From JBBQDZ01 sp038237515 (lineage in GTDB: Bacteria; Actinomycetota; Thermoleophilia; Gaiellales; Gaiellaceae), in contig JBBRYP010000037.1 of NCBI GenBank assembly GCA_038237515.1, positions 1 to 40,891 of the forward strand: a DNA stretch of 40,891 nt, given 5' to 3'. The translations under genes were made by a program, and so were the position numbers. The notes under the pieces are model-generated. The model had not been told where the DNA came from. It saw only the letters and a program-made list of their open reading frames with translations, and did not search any database. Below are positions 34,059-40,871 of the stretch, piece after piece. Positions within the stretch are counted from its first letter, which is position 1, and each line of letters opens with the position of its first letter.

Positions 34059-34859
34059 TCAGGTCGTCGCGCCGCCCGTGCCGGGGTCGAGGCGGGCGGC
34101 CCGGTCAGGGCCGGAACCGGCGTCCAGACGCTCGCGCGCCTTCCCTGCTTCCTGCTGGGCGCGATCCTTCCCCTGCTGGAGGTCCTGCTTCACCTGCTCC
34201 TTCCCTTCCTGACCCTTTGCGTAGGCGCCGCGGAGCATCTCGCCGGCGACCTCGCGGCCGCCGAGCCCAAACGCGAGCGCCGAGCCGAGCGCGACCGCTC
34301 CCACCACCGCCGCGTAGGTGATGACGACGATGTTGTGGGCGATCCGCAGCTGGTCGAGGATCATGAACGTCGCCACCGTCATCACGAGCACGGGCACCGC
34401 CGTCGCGAGCACCTTTCCCGTTGCGGTGTCGCCCATCGTCCGGGCCACGAGCGCGGCCGCGGCCGCCGCGATGGCTCCGGCGACGAGGAAGATCAGCACC
34501 GCGGCGAGCACGTTCGGCAGGTAGCCGTAGATCGCCGCGACGAAGTTCTTGAGCGCCTCGATCCCGAGCACCGAGACGGCCAACGAGATCGCCCCGAGGA
34601 AGAGCGCCCAAAACACGATCCGCCCGATCAGCCCTGACGGACTCGAGGTGATGCGCTGGATGTAGGAGCCACCCTGGCCCTTGTGCAGAGCCCGATCGAG
34701 ACCGGCCCGGTGCAGGACGCGGCCAACGATCTTCGCAATGATCTTCGCGACAAGGTAGCCGAGGATGAGCACGATGAGCGCTGCCACCAGATGCGGCAGC
34801 CAGGCGAAGAACACGTCGAAGGTTCGCTGAACCTTCCCTCCGATACTTGCGACGACCAT
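34059..34859 (-). CDS. MscS-like / TM-helix-repeat membrane protein
   Basis: 266 residues. Five hydrophobic segments: LPHLVAALIVLILGYLVAKI, IVFWALFLGAISLAVSVLG, NVLAAVLIFLVAGAIAAAAA, AVPVLVMTVATFMILDQL and VVGAVALGSALAFGLGG, followed by GREVAGEML, the pattern of conserved-TM-helix proteins (PF05552-like) near small mechanosensitive channels. The soluble beta domain of true MscS is missing; instead a charged coiled tail (~55 residues, rich in Gln/Lys/Asp) follows. Third gene of the leftward operon with two DUF2382 proteins, driven by the ECF-type promoter at 36204-36229. It is paralogous to the membrane protein at 37155-37994. Confidence 0.8.
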   Translation of the reverse strand: MVVASIGGKVQRTFDVFFAWLPHLVAALIVLILGYLVAKIIAKIVGRVLHRAGLDRALHKGQGGSYIQRITSSPSGLIGRIVFWALFLGAISLAVSVLGIEALKNFVAAIYGYLPNVLAAVLIFLVAGAIAAAAAALVARTMGDTATGKVLATAVPVLVMTVATFMILDQLRIAHNIVVITYAAVVGAVALGSALAFGLGGREVAGEMLRGAYAKGQEGKEQVKQDLQQGKDRAQQEAGKARERLDAGSGPDRAARLDPGTGGATT

Positions 34860-34898
34860 GATGTTCGTCCCCCTCTGCTGTGGTGATGGCCGCGGCCC

Positions 34899-35333
34899 TC
34901 AGGCCGCGGGGTCGGCGGGTGGATCGGTGACGACCTCGACGCCAGGATCGGCGTCGATCTCCACCCGTTCCTTGCGAAGCTTCGTGCGCACGCGCTTCTG
35001 CTCGGTCACGACACGCTTGCGGATGACAACGCGCTCGCGGAGCACGACGCGCTTGCTGACGACGACCTCCTCCTCATAGATCGGAATCGAGATCGACCCG
35101 TCCTCGAGCGTCTCGATCTCGCCGGAGTCGCCCTCATCGCAGGGGATGCGCTCGAGCCCGACCTCCTCCCGGTCGTAGGGGACGCGCGTGTCCAGGCGCT
35201 CGCGATCGACCTTCTTCCGGGCGCGGAGGTAGCCGGCCCCGCGCCAGACGCCCTCGATGTCCGCGAGCTGCTCCTCGTGGAGCTCGATCGCGGCCTCGGG
35301 CTTTCTCTCTCTGTCTCGACGTCGGGGCGCCAT
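34899..35333 (-). CDS. DUF2382-type stress protein
   Basis: 144 residues, highly charged. The C-terminal half has the DUF2382 pattern: SISIPIYEEEVVVSKRVVLR, ERVVIRKRVVTEQKRVRTKL and RKERVEIDAD, i.e. alternating strands with conserved Glu/Lys. The N-terminal part (ELHEEQLADIEGVWRGAGYL) is unique. No signal or membrane segment, hence cytoplasmic. It lies 55 bases after the PRC-barrel/DUF2382 gene and 39 bases before the membrane protein, all leftward. DUF2382 proteins occur with general stress responses; the molecular role is unknown. Confidence 0.78.
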   Translation of the reverse strand: MAPRRRDRERKPEAAIELHEEQLADIEGVWRGAGYLRARKKVDRERLDTRVPYDREEVGLERIPCDEGDSGEIETLEDGSISIPIYEEEVVVSKRVVLRERVVIRKRVVTEQKRVRTKLRKERVEIDADPGVEVVTDPPADPAA

Positions 35334-35388
35334 GTCTTTCCGAAGAACCGGCGGGGGAGGCGGCGTGCGCCGCCTCCCTGCTGCCGGG

Positions 35389-36102
35389 TCAGCGCGGGTC
35401 GTCCCCCTCGACCTCGATGCGCTCCTTGCGCACCTCGTCCCGCACCGTCTCGCGCTCGGTCTCGGCGTCCTTCTCGATCCCGACGCGCTCCTTGGCGACG
35501 ACCTGCTTCTGCACCACCGGCTCCTCGGCGTGCAGCGGCACCTCGATCTCCTGCTCGTCGAAAGCGGCGTCGCTCACCGGCTGGTCGATCGCCTCGCGGG
35601 TCACGTGCGCCGTCTCGCGGCGAAGCTCCACGTCCGCCTCGACCGGCTCGGTCTCGACCCACTTGCGCAGGCGGACGCTTCCGGCTTCCACCTCGCGCTT
35701 CCCGACCCGAAGCTCCTCCTCGGAGCGGGTGACGCTGTCGCCGCCCTGCGCCACCGACGAGCGAGCAGCGCCGGCCGAAGCTTCGCTGCCGAGCCCGTAG
35801 TAGCTGTAGAGGGAGCGCTCGAGGTCGTCGTCGATCTCGTCGCTGTCGATGTCGGGCGAGTCCTTCACCTGCTCTTTCGCATAGGCGACGGTGAGGGCGC
35901 CGTTATCGTGGCTGGCGCCGGCCACCGGTACGAGGACTCGCTTGGTTCCGAAGAAGCCGGTGCCGATCCCGATCCACTCCGGCTGGTTCGACTGCTCGTC
36001 GTAGAAGATCTCCTCGACGCTGCCGATCTTCTCGCCGTCGCGATCGTAGACCGTGCTCCCCCGCATCTCGTTCAGGCTGTCGAGCGTGAACTGGTTCTGC
36101 AT
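35389..36102 (-). CDS. PRC-barrel and DUF2382 stress protein
   Basis: 237 residues. PRC-barrel domain at ~1-90: LNEMRGSTVYDRDGEKIGSV, EEIFYDEQSNQPEWIGIGTG, FFGTKRVLVPVAGAS. A flexible acidic linker (DSDEIDDDLERSLYSYYGLG) follows, then DUF2382 at ~125-235 (LRVGKREVEAGSVRLRKWVE, QEIEVPLHAEEPVVQKQVVA, VRDEVRKERIEVEG). GGAAAGGGGAA-type purine-rich ribosome site before ATG 36102. First gene of the leftward operon; the GTAAC-N17-CGTC promoter on the minus strand lies ~100 bases upstream. Confidence 0.88.
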   Translation of the reverse strand: MQNQFTLDSLNEMRGSTVYDRDGEKIGSVEEIFYDEQSNQPEWIGIGTGFFGTKRVLVPVAGASHDNGALTVAYAKEQVKDSPDIDSDEIDDDLERSLYSYYGLGSEASAGAARSSVAQGGDSVTRSEEELRVGKREVEAGSVRLRKWVETEPVEADVELRRETAHVTREAIDQPVSDAAFDEQEIEVPLHAEEPVVQKQVVAKERVGIEKDAETERETVRDEVRKERIEVEGDDPR

Positions 36103-36203
36103 GCCTTTCCCCTTCCTCTATCGGTTGCGTAGCCGAGCTTTTCTCCGCAGGACCGCATCAAACATTTGTCCAGCTTTGACCGCAGCGCGATCCGACGAGG
36201 CCA

Positions 36204-36229
36204 GACGGGGCGGATTCGAAAAAAGTTAC
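36204..36229 (-). promoter_or_regulatory. ECF-type promoter for the PRC-barrel/DUF2382 operon
   Basis: Minus strand: GTAAC (36229-36225) followed by TTTTTT, then 17 bases of spacer in all, then CGTC (36207-36204). It matches the plus-strand promoter at 36256-36281 in -35 element, flanking T-run, spacer length and -10. The -35 regions form an inverted repeat AAAAGTTACG / CGTAACTTTT. Confidence 0.65.
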
Positions 36230-36255
36230 GCCGTCCTCGACATCCGGCGATGCTC

Positions 36256-36281
36256 GTAACTTTTCGGCTCTGAACGGCGTC
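36256..36281 (+). promoter_or_regulatory. ECF-type promoter for the sigma-factor operon
   Basis: Plus strand: GTAAC (36256-36260), TTTT, 17-base spacer, CGTC (36278-36281), placing the start point near 36289 and leaving a leader of ~67 bases before the sigma gene. This is the GGAAC/GTAAC-N16-17-CGTC type. The equal promoter on the other strand suggests both are read by the sigma factor encoded here (autoregulation). Confidence 0.65.
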
Positions 36282-36355
36282 TTCTCAGTCGATGGGTCAG
36301 GGTTTCGAACGGCAGGGCGGCACCGCAGCCGTATCTCCGCTGCACGTCCTCGTCC

Positions 36356-36919
36356 ATGACCGGTGACGAGGCGCTCGTCGACCTGGCGGTGGCGGGCGAC
36401 CTCGAGGCGTTCGAGACTCTCGTGCGCCGCTACCGGCCGATCGTCTTCCGGGTCGCAGCGAGGATCGTCGGCCAGAGCGACGCCGACGACGTGACGCAGG
36501 ACACGTTCCTCCGCGCGTTCCACCGGCTGCCGCAGTTCCGGGCCGACTCGCCGTTCCGCGCCTGGCTCCTCAGGATCGCGCACAACGCCGCCCTCGACGC
36601 CCTGGCCCGCCGGCGAGCACCCGTCCGCGAGCCGGCGGAGGAGGACGTGGTCGTGGGCAGGGCGCCCGAGCGGACGCCTGCAGAGGAGCTGGAGGTCTCG
36701 GAGCGACGGCGGCGCCTAGCGCTGAAGCTGGAGCAGGTCCCCGCCGCACATCGCACCGTCCTCGTCCTGCGCGACCTCGAGGGACTGAGCTACGAGGAGA
36801 TCGCGCAGATCACCGCCTCCCCGCTCGGCAGCGTCAAGGGCCGCCTGTTCCGCGCGCGCCGCGAGCTGATCGAGATCCTGCGCGGCAACACCTACGACTG
36901 GGAGCTGCCGCCGGCATGA
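36356..36919 (+). CDS. RNA polymerase sigma-70 factor, ECF type
   Basis: 187 residues. Region 2: LAVAGDLEAFETLVRRYRPI, DADDVTQDTFLRAFHRLPQF, FRAWLLRIAHNAALDALARR. Region 4: VPAAHRTVLVLRDLEGLSYE, EIAQITASPLGSVKGRLFRA, where SVKGRL is the -35 recognition helix. The linker between is rich in Glu/Pro. Stop overlaps the next start (ATGA). Likely master of the divergent stress module through the paired promoters upstream. Confidence 0.92.
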   Translation: MTGDEALVDLAVAGDLEAFETLVRRYRPIVFRVAARIVGQSDADDVTQDTFLRAFHRLPQFRADSPFRAWLLRIAHNAALDALARRRAPVREPAEEDVVVGRAPERTPAEELEVSERRRRLALKLEQVPAAHRTVLVLRDLEGLSYEEIAQITASPLGSVKGRLFRARRELIEILRGNTYDWELPPA

Positions 36920-37158
36920 GCGAAGGCCCTTCGGATGAGGCCGTCGGGCCGGCCGAGGAGCGGCTGCTGGCGCTGCTCGGGCTCCTGCGGGAGGCGGGGC
37001 GCGTCGACGACGCGACGGTCGAGCGCGTGATGCGCAGCGTCCGCCGACAGCACGGCCTGAGGGAGATCTTCGCCGCCCTGAACCACCTAGCACTCGCGCT
37101 CTCGGGCGGTCTCTCGCTGCTCTTCGGAATCGGGCGGCGCACAGGAGGGACGCGGTGA
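36916..37158 (+). CDS. small protein between sigma factor and MscS-like protein; possible anti-sigma
   Basis: 80 residues. Helical, acidic N-terminal part (EERLLALLGLLREAGRVDDA, VERVMRSVRRQHGLREIFAA) and a short hydrophobic C-terminal stretch (HLALALSGGLSLLFGIG) that may lie on or in the membrane. No zinc motif and no recognised domain. It overlaps both neighbours by four bases, the position usually occupied by an anti-sigma factor; that role is inferred from place alone. Confidence 0.7.
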   Translation: MSEGPSDEAVGPAEERLLALLGLLREAGRVDDATVERVMRSVRRQHGLREIFAALNHLALALSGGLSLLFGIGRRTGGTR

Positions 37159-37994
37159 ACCTCGTCGCGGCGCAGGTCCTCGACCGGGCGCTGATCAGGC
37201 TCGGCGAGTCTCTCCCCCGCATCGGGGGCGCGATCGTCCTGCTGCTCGTCGGCATCCCCCTCGCCTGGGTCGTCGGCCGGGTGGTGCGACGCCTGCTCGA
37301 GGCCGTCGGGGCGGACGGGCTCGGAGAGCGCCACGGGATCCACGACGTGCTCAAGCGGTTCGGGCTCGACCGCTCCGTCTCGCACCTCGTCGGCACCATC
37401 GTCCGGATCGCGATCGTCGTCGTCGTCGTCGTAGCCGCCGTCTCGCTCCTCGGTCTCGGGGCGCTGAGCATCGCGCTCAACCAGATCGTCCTCTTCGTGC
37501 CGAAACTGGTCGTGGCGCTCGCCCTCGTTCTCGCGGGTGCGGTGATCGGCGACCTCTTGGGCGACCGGGTGCAGCGGCTGGCCGATCAGATGGCCCTCGG
37601 CGGACCGGCGCGGGACCTCGTCCGGGCGACTGTGCTCGCGATCTTCGCCCTGATGGCGCTCGCCGAGCTGGGGATCCCCACGGCGATCGTCATGGCGATG
37701 ATCGCGCTCGTCGTCACGGGCATCACGCTCACGGTCGCGCTCGCCTTCGGGCTCGGCGGGCGTGACGTGGCGCGGGAGGTCGCCGCGGGTCGCTACGTCG
37801 GCGAGGCGTTCTCGATCGGGCAGAGGATCTCCGTCGGGGAGGTGAGCGGCGAGATCGTCCGGCTCGACCGCGCCGCCGCCGTCCTACGCACGGGCCCCGG
37901 CCGGATCGTGCGGATACCGCACCACCTCCTGCTCGGCTCCGTGGTGGCGCTGGAGGAGGAGGCCGCGCCGGCGGCGCCGGCCGCGCCGCAGTAG
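37155..37994 (+). CDS. MscS-like / TM-helix-repeat membrane protein
   Basis: 279 residues from GTG 37155. Five hydrophobic segments: IGGAIVLLLVGIPLAWVVGR, IVRIAIVVVVVVAAVSLLGL, LVVALALVLAGAVIGDLLGD, ATVLAIFALMALAELGI and IVMAMIALVVTGITLTVALA, followed by FGLGGRDVAREVAAGRYV. After this comes a ~60-residue soluble part with EAFSIGQRISVGEVSGEIVR and VRIPHHLLLGSVV, which resembles the beta domain of MscS, so this copy is more complete than the paralogue at 34059. Probably a mechanosensitive or stress-related channel, co-expressed with the sigma factor. Ends in an Ala/Pro tail. Confidence 0.82.
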   Translation: MNLVAAQVLDRALIRLGESLPRIGGAIVLLLVGIPLAWVVGRVVRRLLEAVGADGLGERHGIHDVLKRFGLDRSVSHLVGTIVRIAIVVVVVVAAVSLLGLGALSIALNQIVLFVPKLVVALALVLAGAVIGDLLGDRVQRLADQMALGGPARDLVRATVLAIFALMALAELGIPTAIVMAMIALVVTGITLTVALAFGLGGRDVAREVAAGRYVGEAFSIGQRISVGEVSGEIVRLDRAAAVLRTGPGRIVRIPHHLLLGSVVALEEEAAPAAPAAPQ

Positions 37995-38095
37995 GCCGTC
38001 TCTCCCCGGTTTGGCGTCGAAGGCGCTGCCAGCTGGATCGAGCTGATCCGTCGGTGGAGGAGCCTGCTTGTGTACACGCGTGGTACGCTATTCTC

Positions 38096-38377
38096 GTGGA
38101 GCGGATCGGGATCCGGGAGCTGCGAATTCACGCCAGCCGTGCAGTTCGTCGGGCGATGTCGGGCGAGCGGCTCGTGATCACGATCAACGGCACGCCAGCG
38201 GCGCAACTCGGACCGCTGAATGCGGGGTCGGAGGCAGCGACGGTCGATGACCTGGTCGCCGGCGGGCTGCTGCGGCGGCCGCGAACTACAGCCGCTCCGC
38301 CGGCCGCTACCCCGGTGCCCGCGCCTTCCGGTGGCAAGACGACCACGGAGATCCTGCGCGAGCACCGTAGCCGCTGA
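38096..38377 (+). CDS. antitoxin, Phd/VapB-like
   Basis: 93 residues from GTG 38096. IGIRELRIHASRAVRRAMSG and LVITINGTPAAQLGPL form the Phd/YefM-type DNA-binding half; the Pro/Ala-rich C-terminus ending KTTTEILREHRSR would wrap the toxin. A -10-like TACGCT at 38084-38089 lies only six bases before the GTG, so the message is probably leaderless. The imperfect palindrome around ACGCGT (38071-38086) is a likely self-operator. Overlaps the toxin start (TGATG). Confidence 0.85.
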   Translation: MERIGIRELRIHASRAVRRAMSGERLVITINGTPAAQLGPLNAGSEAATVDDLVAGGLLRRPRTTAAPPAATPVPAPSGGKTTTEILREHRSR

Positions 38378-38790
38378 TGCTCTTCCTCGACACGTCGGCG
38401 CTCGTCAAGCGCTACGTCGCCGAGGAGGGAAGCGATCGGGTGCTCGAGCTGATGGCCGATGACGAGGACTGGTCGGCCTCGGCACTCGCCTTCGTCGAAG
38501 CTCGCGTCACGCTCTGCCACGTCGGCTTCGACGACACGACGTTGTCGGCCGTCTCGGGCGCGCTCGACGCAGACTGGGCGCGGTTCTTCGTGGTTCCGGC
38601 CGATGACCTCTGCTTCGCCGAAGCAATCAAGATTGGCTGTGCCCGCCGAGTTCGCACCCTCGATGCGATCCACCTGGCCGCCGCGGATCGCATCGGCAGG
38701 GTGACGTTCCTCACCTTCGACTCGCGCCAGCGCGAGGCTGCGAGGGCTCTCGGCCTCGGGGTCTCCGAGCCCGGTGAGCGCGAACTCTGA
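38377..38790 (+). CDS. vapC: PIN-domain toxin (VapC-type RNase)
   Basis: 137 residues. Acidic active-site residues: Asp5 (LFLDTSALVKRY), Glu41 (AFVEARV), Asp96 (RTLDAIHLAAA) and Asp115 (LTFDSRQREAA), the complete PIN set for Mg-dependent cleavage of tRNA or rRNA. Its ATG shares a base with the antitoxin stop. Length normal. Target RNA unknown. Confidence 0.92.
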   Translation: MLFLDTSALVKRYVAEEGSDRVLELMADDEDWSASALAFVEARVTLCHVGFDDTTLSAVSGALDADWARFFVVPADDLCFAEAIKIGCARRVRTLDAIHLAAADRIGRVTFLTFDSRQREAARALGLGVSEPGEREL

Positions 38791-38841
38791 CCAGTTCGTC
38801 CGCGTGCCATGCGCGTGACGATGAAAGGGCTTCCTCCTGGC

Positions 38842-38871
38842 TTGATGACAGTGTAGCACCGGTGCTACACT
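38842..38871 (+). promoter_or_regulatory. promoter overlapped by a 22-bp perfect palindrome
   Basis: The sequence at 38850-38871 is a perfect 22-bp palindrome, half-site AGTGTAGCACC. A -35-like TTGATG (38842-38847), an 18-base spacer and a -10-like TACACT (38866-38871) overlap it, so binding of the antitoxin or its complex would block transcription. The GTG start at 38878 is seven bases after the -10, which implies a leaderless message. Confidence 0.75.
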
Positions 38872-38877
38872 AGCCTT

Positions 38878-39132
38878 GTGCCCCGGAAGATCAGTCAGCG
38901 CGAGCTACGCAATCAGAGTGGCGAGATCATGCGGGGGCTGGATCGCGGAGAATCGTTCGTCGTCACGCGCAACGGAGTGCCGCTGGGCGAGCTGACGCCC
39001 CTCCGCCAACGGCAGTTCGTCCCGGCGGAGGTTGTCGCGAGCGCATTCACCGGAGCGCCCGCCTTGGAAGCCGAGCAGTTTCGGAGCGACGTGGACGCGC
39101 TACTCGACCAAGGCCCCACTCCGCGTGCCTGA
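38878..39132 (+). CDS. antitoxin, Phd/YefM family
   Basis: 84 residues from GTG 38878. ISQRELRNQSGEIMRGLDRG, SFVVTRNGVPLGELTPL is the Phd/YefM DNA-binding fold; the C-terminal helix (APALEAEQFRSDVDALLDQG) binds the toxin. Overlaps the toxin gene by eight bases. Controlled by the palindrome just upstream. Distinct from the antitoxin at 38096, so the two adjacent modules are not simple duplicates. Confidence 0.88.
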   Translation: MPRKISQRELRNQSGEIMRGLDRGESFVVTRNGVPLGELTPLRQRQFVPAEVVASAFTGAPALEAEQFRSDVDALLDQGPTPRA

Positions 39133-39547
39133 GCAACGGCACGAACGCGGAATCATCGACACCTCCGTCGTCATCGATCTTGATCGGATCGACCCGGACG
39201 ATCTGCCCCTCGAGCTGGCCGTGTCAGCTGTGACGCTGGCCGAGCTCGCCGCCGGCCCGCATGCGACCGCCGAGCCCGCCGAGCGTGCGCGCCGCCAGGA
39301 CCGCCTCCAACGGACCGAGACCACCTTCGAGGCCTTGCCGGTGGATGGAGCAGTCGCCCGCGCCTACGGCCGCGTCTATGCCACAGTCGCCGCCGCGGGT
39401 CGCAAGGCACGCGGACGGCGGGCATTCGACCTCCTGATCGCGGCGACCGCCCTCTCAGCCGGCCTACCCCTGTACACGCGGAACGCAGAGGACTTCGGCG
39501 AGCTCCACGGCCTGCTCGAAGTCGTGGGTGTGGAACCGCGGCGCTGA
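39125..39547 (+). CDS. vapC: PIN-domain toxin (VapC-type RNase)
   Basis: 140 residues from GTG 39125. PIN residues Asp12 (IIDTSVVIDLD), Glu40 (VTLAELAAG), Asp102 (RRAFDLLIAATAL), and the final acidic/Asn region (LYTRNAEDFGEL) are present. Its start lies inside the antitoxin gene, which is typical coupling. It belongs to the subgroup with RxRRAFDLLIAA, a different branch from the toxin at 38377. Confidence 0.92.
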   Translation: MPEQRHERGIIDTSVVIDLDRIDPDDLPLELAVSAVTLAELAAGPHATAEPAERARRQDRLQRTETTFEALPVDGAVARAYGRVYATVAAAGRKARGRRAFDLLIAATALSAGLPLYTRNAEDFGELHGLLEVVGVEPRR

Positions 39548-39675
39548 ACGGGCCGCACCAGAACCGAAGACCCGCGTATCTGGCACCTCCTTCTCGAGTG
39601 GGCCGACGCCAATGCTGTTGCAGCGATTTCAACCGGCGTAAGCTCTCCGCTCCCCCAAAGCCTCCGGAGGCCCTC

Positions 39676-40692
39676 ATGCCGCTCAGCTTCGGCGTCACCG
39701 TCCTGCCCGACCCGCCGTACACGCGGTTCCTGGAGTTGATCGAGCTCGCCGAGGAGCACGGCTTCGAGTACGGCTGGACCTACGACTCGCACATGCTCTG
39801 GCAGGAGTCGACGCCGCTTCTCGCGCTGGCTACGGAGCGAACGAGCCGCATGAAGCTCGGGCACTTCGTGACGAACCCGGGAACGCGTGACCCAACCGTG
39901 CTCGCAAGCATGTATGCGACGCTCCACGCCATCTCCGGCGGGAGGATGGTGATGGGGATCGGCCGCGGGGACTCTGCGCGGCGCGTGATCGGGCTGCAGC
40001 CAGTGAAGGTCGCCGAGTTCGAGCGGCGCTGCCGGATGATCAAGGATCTGATGAACGGGCGACCGGTGACCTGGAACGAGAAGGAGCTCGAGCTGACGTG
40101 GGCCTTGAAGGAGCCGGAGATCCCGATGTACGTGGCGGGCTACGGCCCGAAGGCGCTCGCCGTGGCCGGACGCGTCTCCGAGGGGGTGATCATCCAGCTC
40201 GCCGACCCGGTGATCGTCGAGTGGATCATGGCCACGGCACGGAAGGCAGCCGAGGAGGAGGGGCGAGACCCGGAGGCGCTGGAGTGCATCGTCGGGGCTC
40301 CGAGCCACGTGTCGGACGACCTGGCGGACGCCCGCCAGCAGGTGCGCTGGTTCCCGGCGATGGTCTCGAACCACGTCATGGACCTCGTCGAGCGCTACGG
40401 CTACGACTCCGAGATCCCGAGCGAGCTCACCGACTTCGTGAAGGCCCGGAAGTTCTACGACTACAAGGATCATTCACGTGTCGGCGCGGCGCACGGCGAG
40501 TTCGTCACCGACGAGATCTGCGACCGCTTCTGCGTGATCGGCTCGACCGATCAGTGCACGGCCAAGCTGCGCGAGCTGGAGGCGGTCGGGGTCGATCAGT
40601 TCAACATCTACCTGATGACGCATGGGCAGGAGGAGACGCTCGCGGCCTACGGTAAGGAGGTCATCCCGCAGTTCGCGGGAGTGGCGAGCTGA
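39676..40692 (+). CDS. LLM-class flavin / F420-dependent oxidoreductase (TIGR03842-like)
   Basis: 338 residues. Luciferase-like TIM-barrel: FGVTVLPDPPYTRFLELIEL, GFEYGWTYDSHMLWQESTPL, KLGHFVTNPGTRDPTVLASM, GGRMVMGIGRGDSARRVIGL, IPMYVAGYGPKALAVAGRV, and a C-terminal LREL...GVDQFNIYLMTHG. These fit F420- or FMN-dependent enzymes of the family named TIGR03842, which as far as I recall often lies beside hydantoinase and pyrimidine genes. CCGGAGG ribosome site before ATG 39676. Proposed role: a redox step of the pyrimidine pathway; not demonstrated. Separated from the other catabolic genes by stress and toxin-antitoxin loci. Confidence 0.85.
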   Translation: MPLSFGVTVLPDPPYTRFLELIELAEEHGFEYGWTYDSHMLWQESTPLLALATERTSRMKLGHFVTNPGTRDPTVLASMYATLHAISGGRMVMGIGRGDSARRVIGLQPVKVAEFERRCRMIKDLMNGRPVTWNEKELELTWALKEPEIPMYVAGYGPKALAVAGRVSEGVIIQLADPVIVEWIMATARKAAEEEGRDPEALECIVGAPSHVSDDLADARQQVRWFPAMVSNHVMDLVERYGYDSEIPSELTDFVKARKFYDYKDHSRVGAAHGEFVTDEICDRFCVIGSTDQCTAKLRELEAVGVDQFNIYLMTHGQEETLAAYGKEVIPQFAGVAS

Positions 40693-40803
40693 GCCGAGCG
40701 GCGTGATCGAGCTCCTGGTTCTCCGCCGGCGCCCGTCCCGGGAAGGATTTAGCCTCGATCCACCGTTTTCCGGGGTAGGCGCTGTCCGGGGCTGTAGGCA
40801 AAA

Positions 40804-40866
40804 TGACCTCCTGAGCAGGCAAGACGGGCTGTATCGGCAGCCGCGGGTCCTGCCGTCAGGAGGTCA
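40804..40866 (+). repeat. 11-bp inverted repeat that can hide a ribosome site
   Basis: TGACCTCCTGA (40804-40814) pairs perfectly with TCAGGAGGTCA (40856-40866). Inside, CAGG/CCTG and GGCTG/CAGCC allow a longer branched stem. The right arm contains the AGGAGG ribosome site of the reading frame that starts at 40872, so the hairpin would block its translation when transcribed from outside. CCTCCTGAGCAGG at 40807-40819 equals 32-44 at the other window edge. Confidence 0.65.
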
Positions 40867-40871
40867 CCCAC

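Noticed and set aside
39660..39671. GCCTCCGGAGGC palindrome around the ribosome site of the LLM gene as a hairpin switch
   Set aside because: It has no loop, so it cannot fold as a short hairpin; it is probably just a strong ribosome site in GC-rich context.
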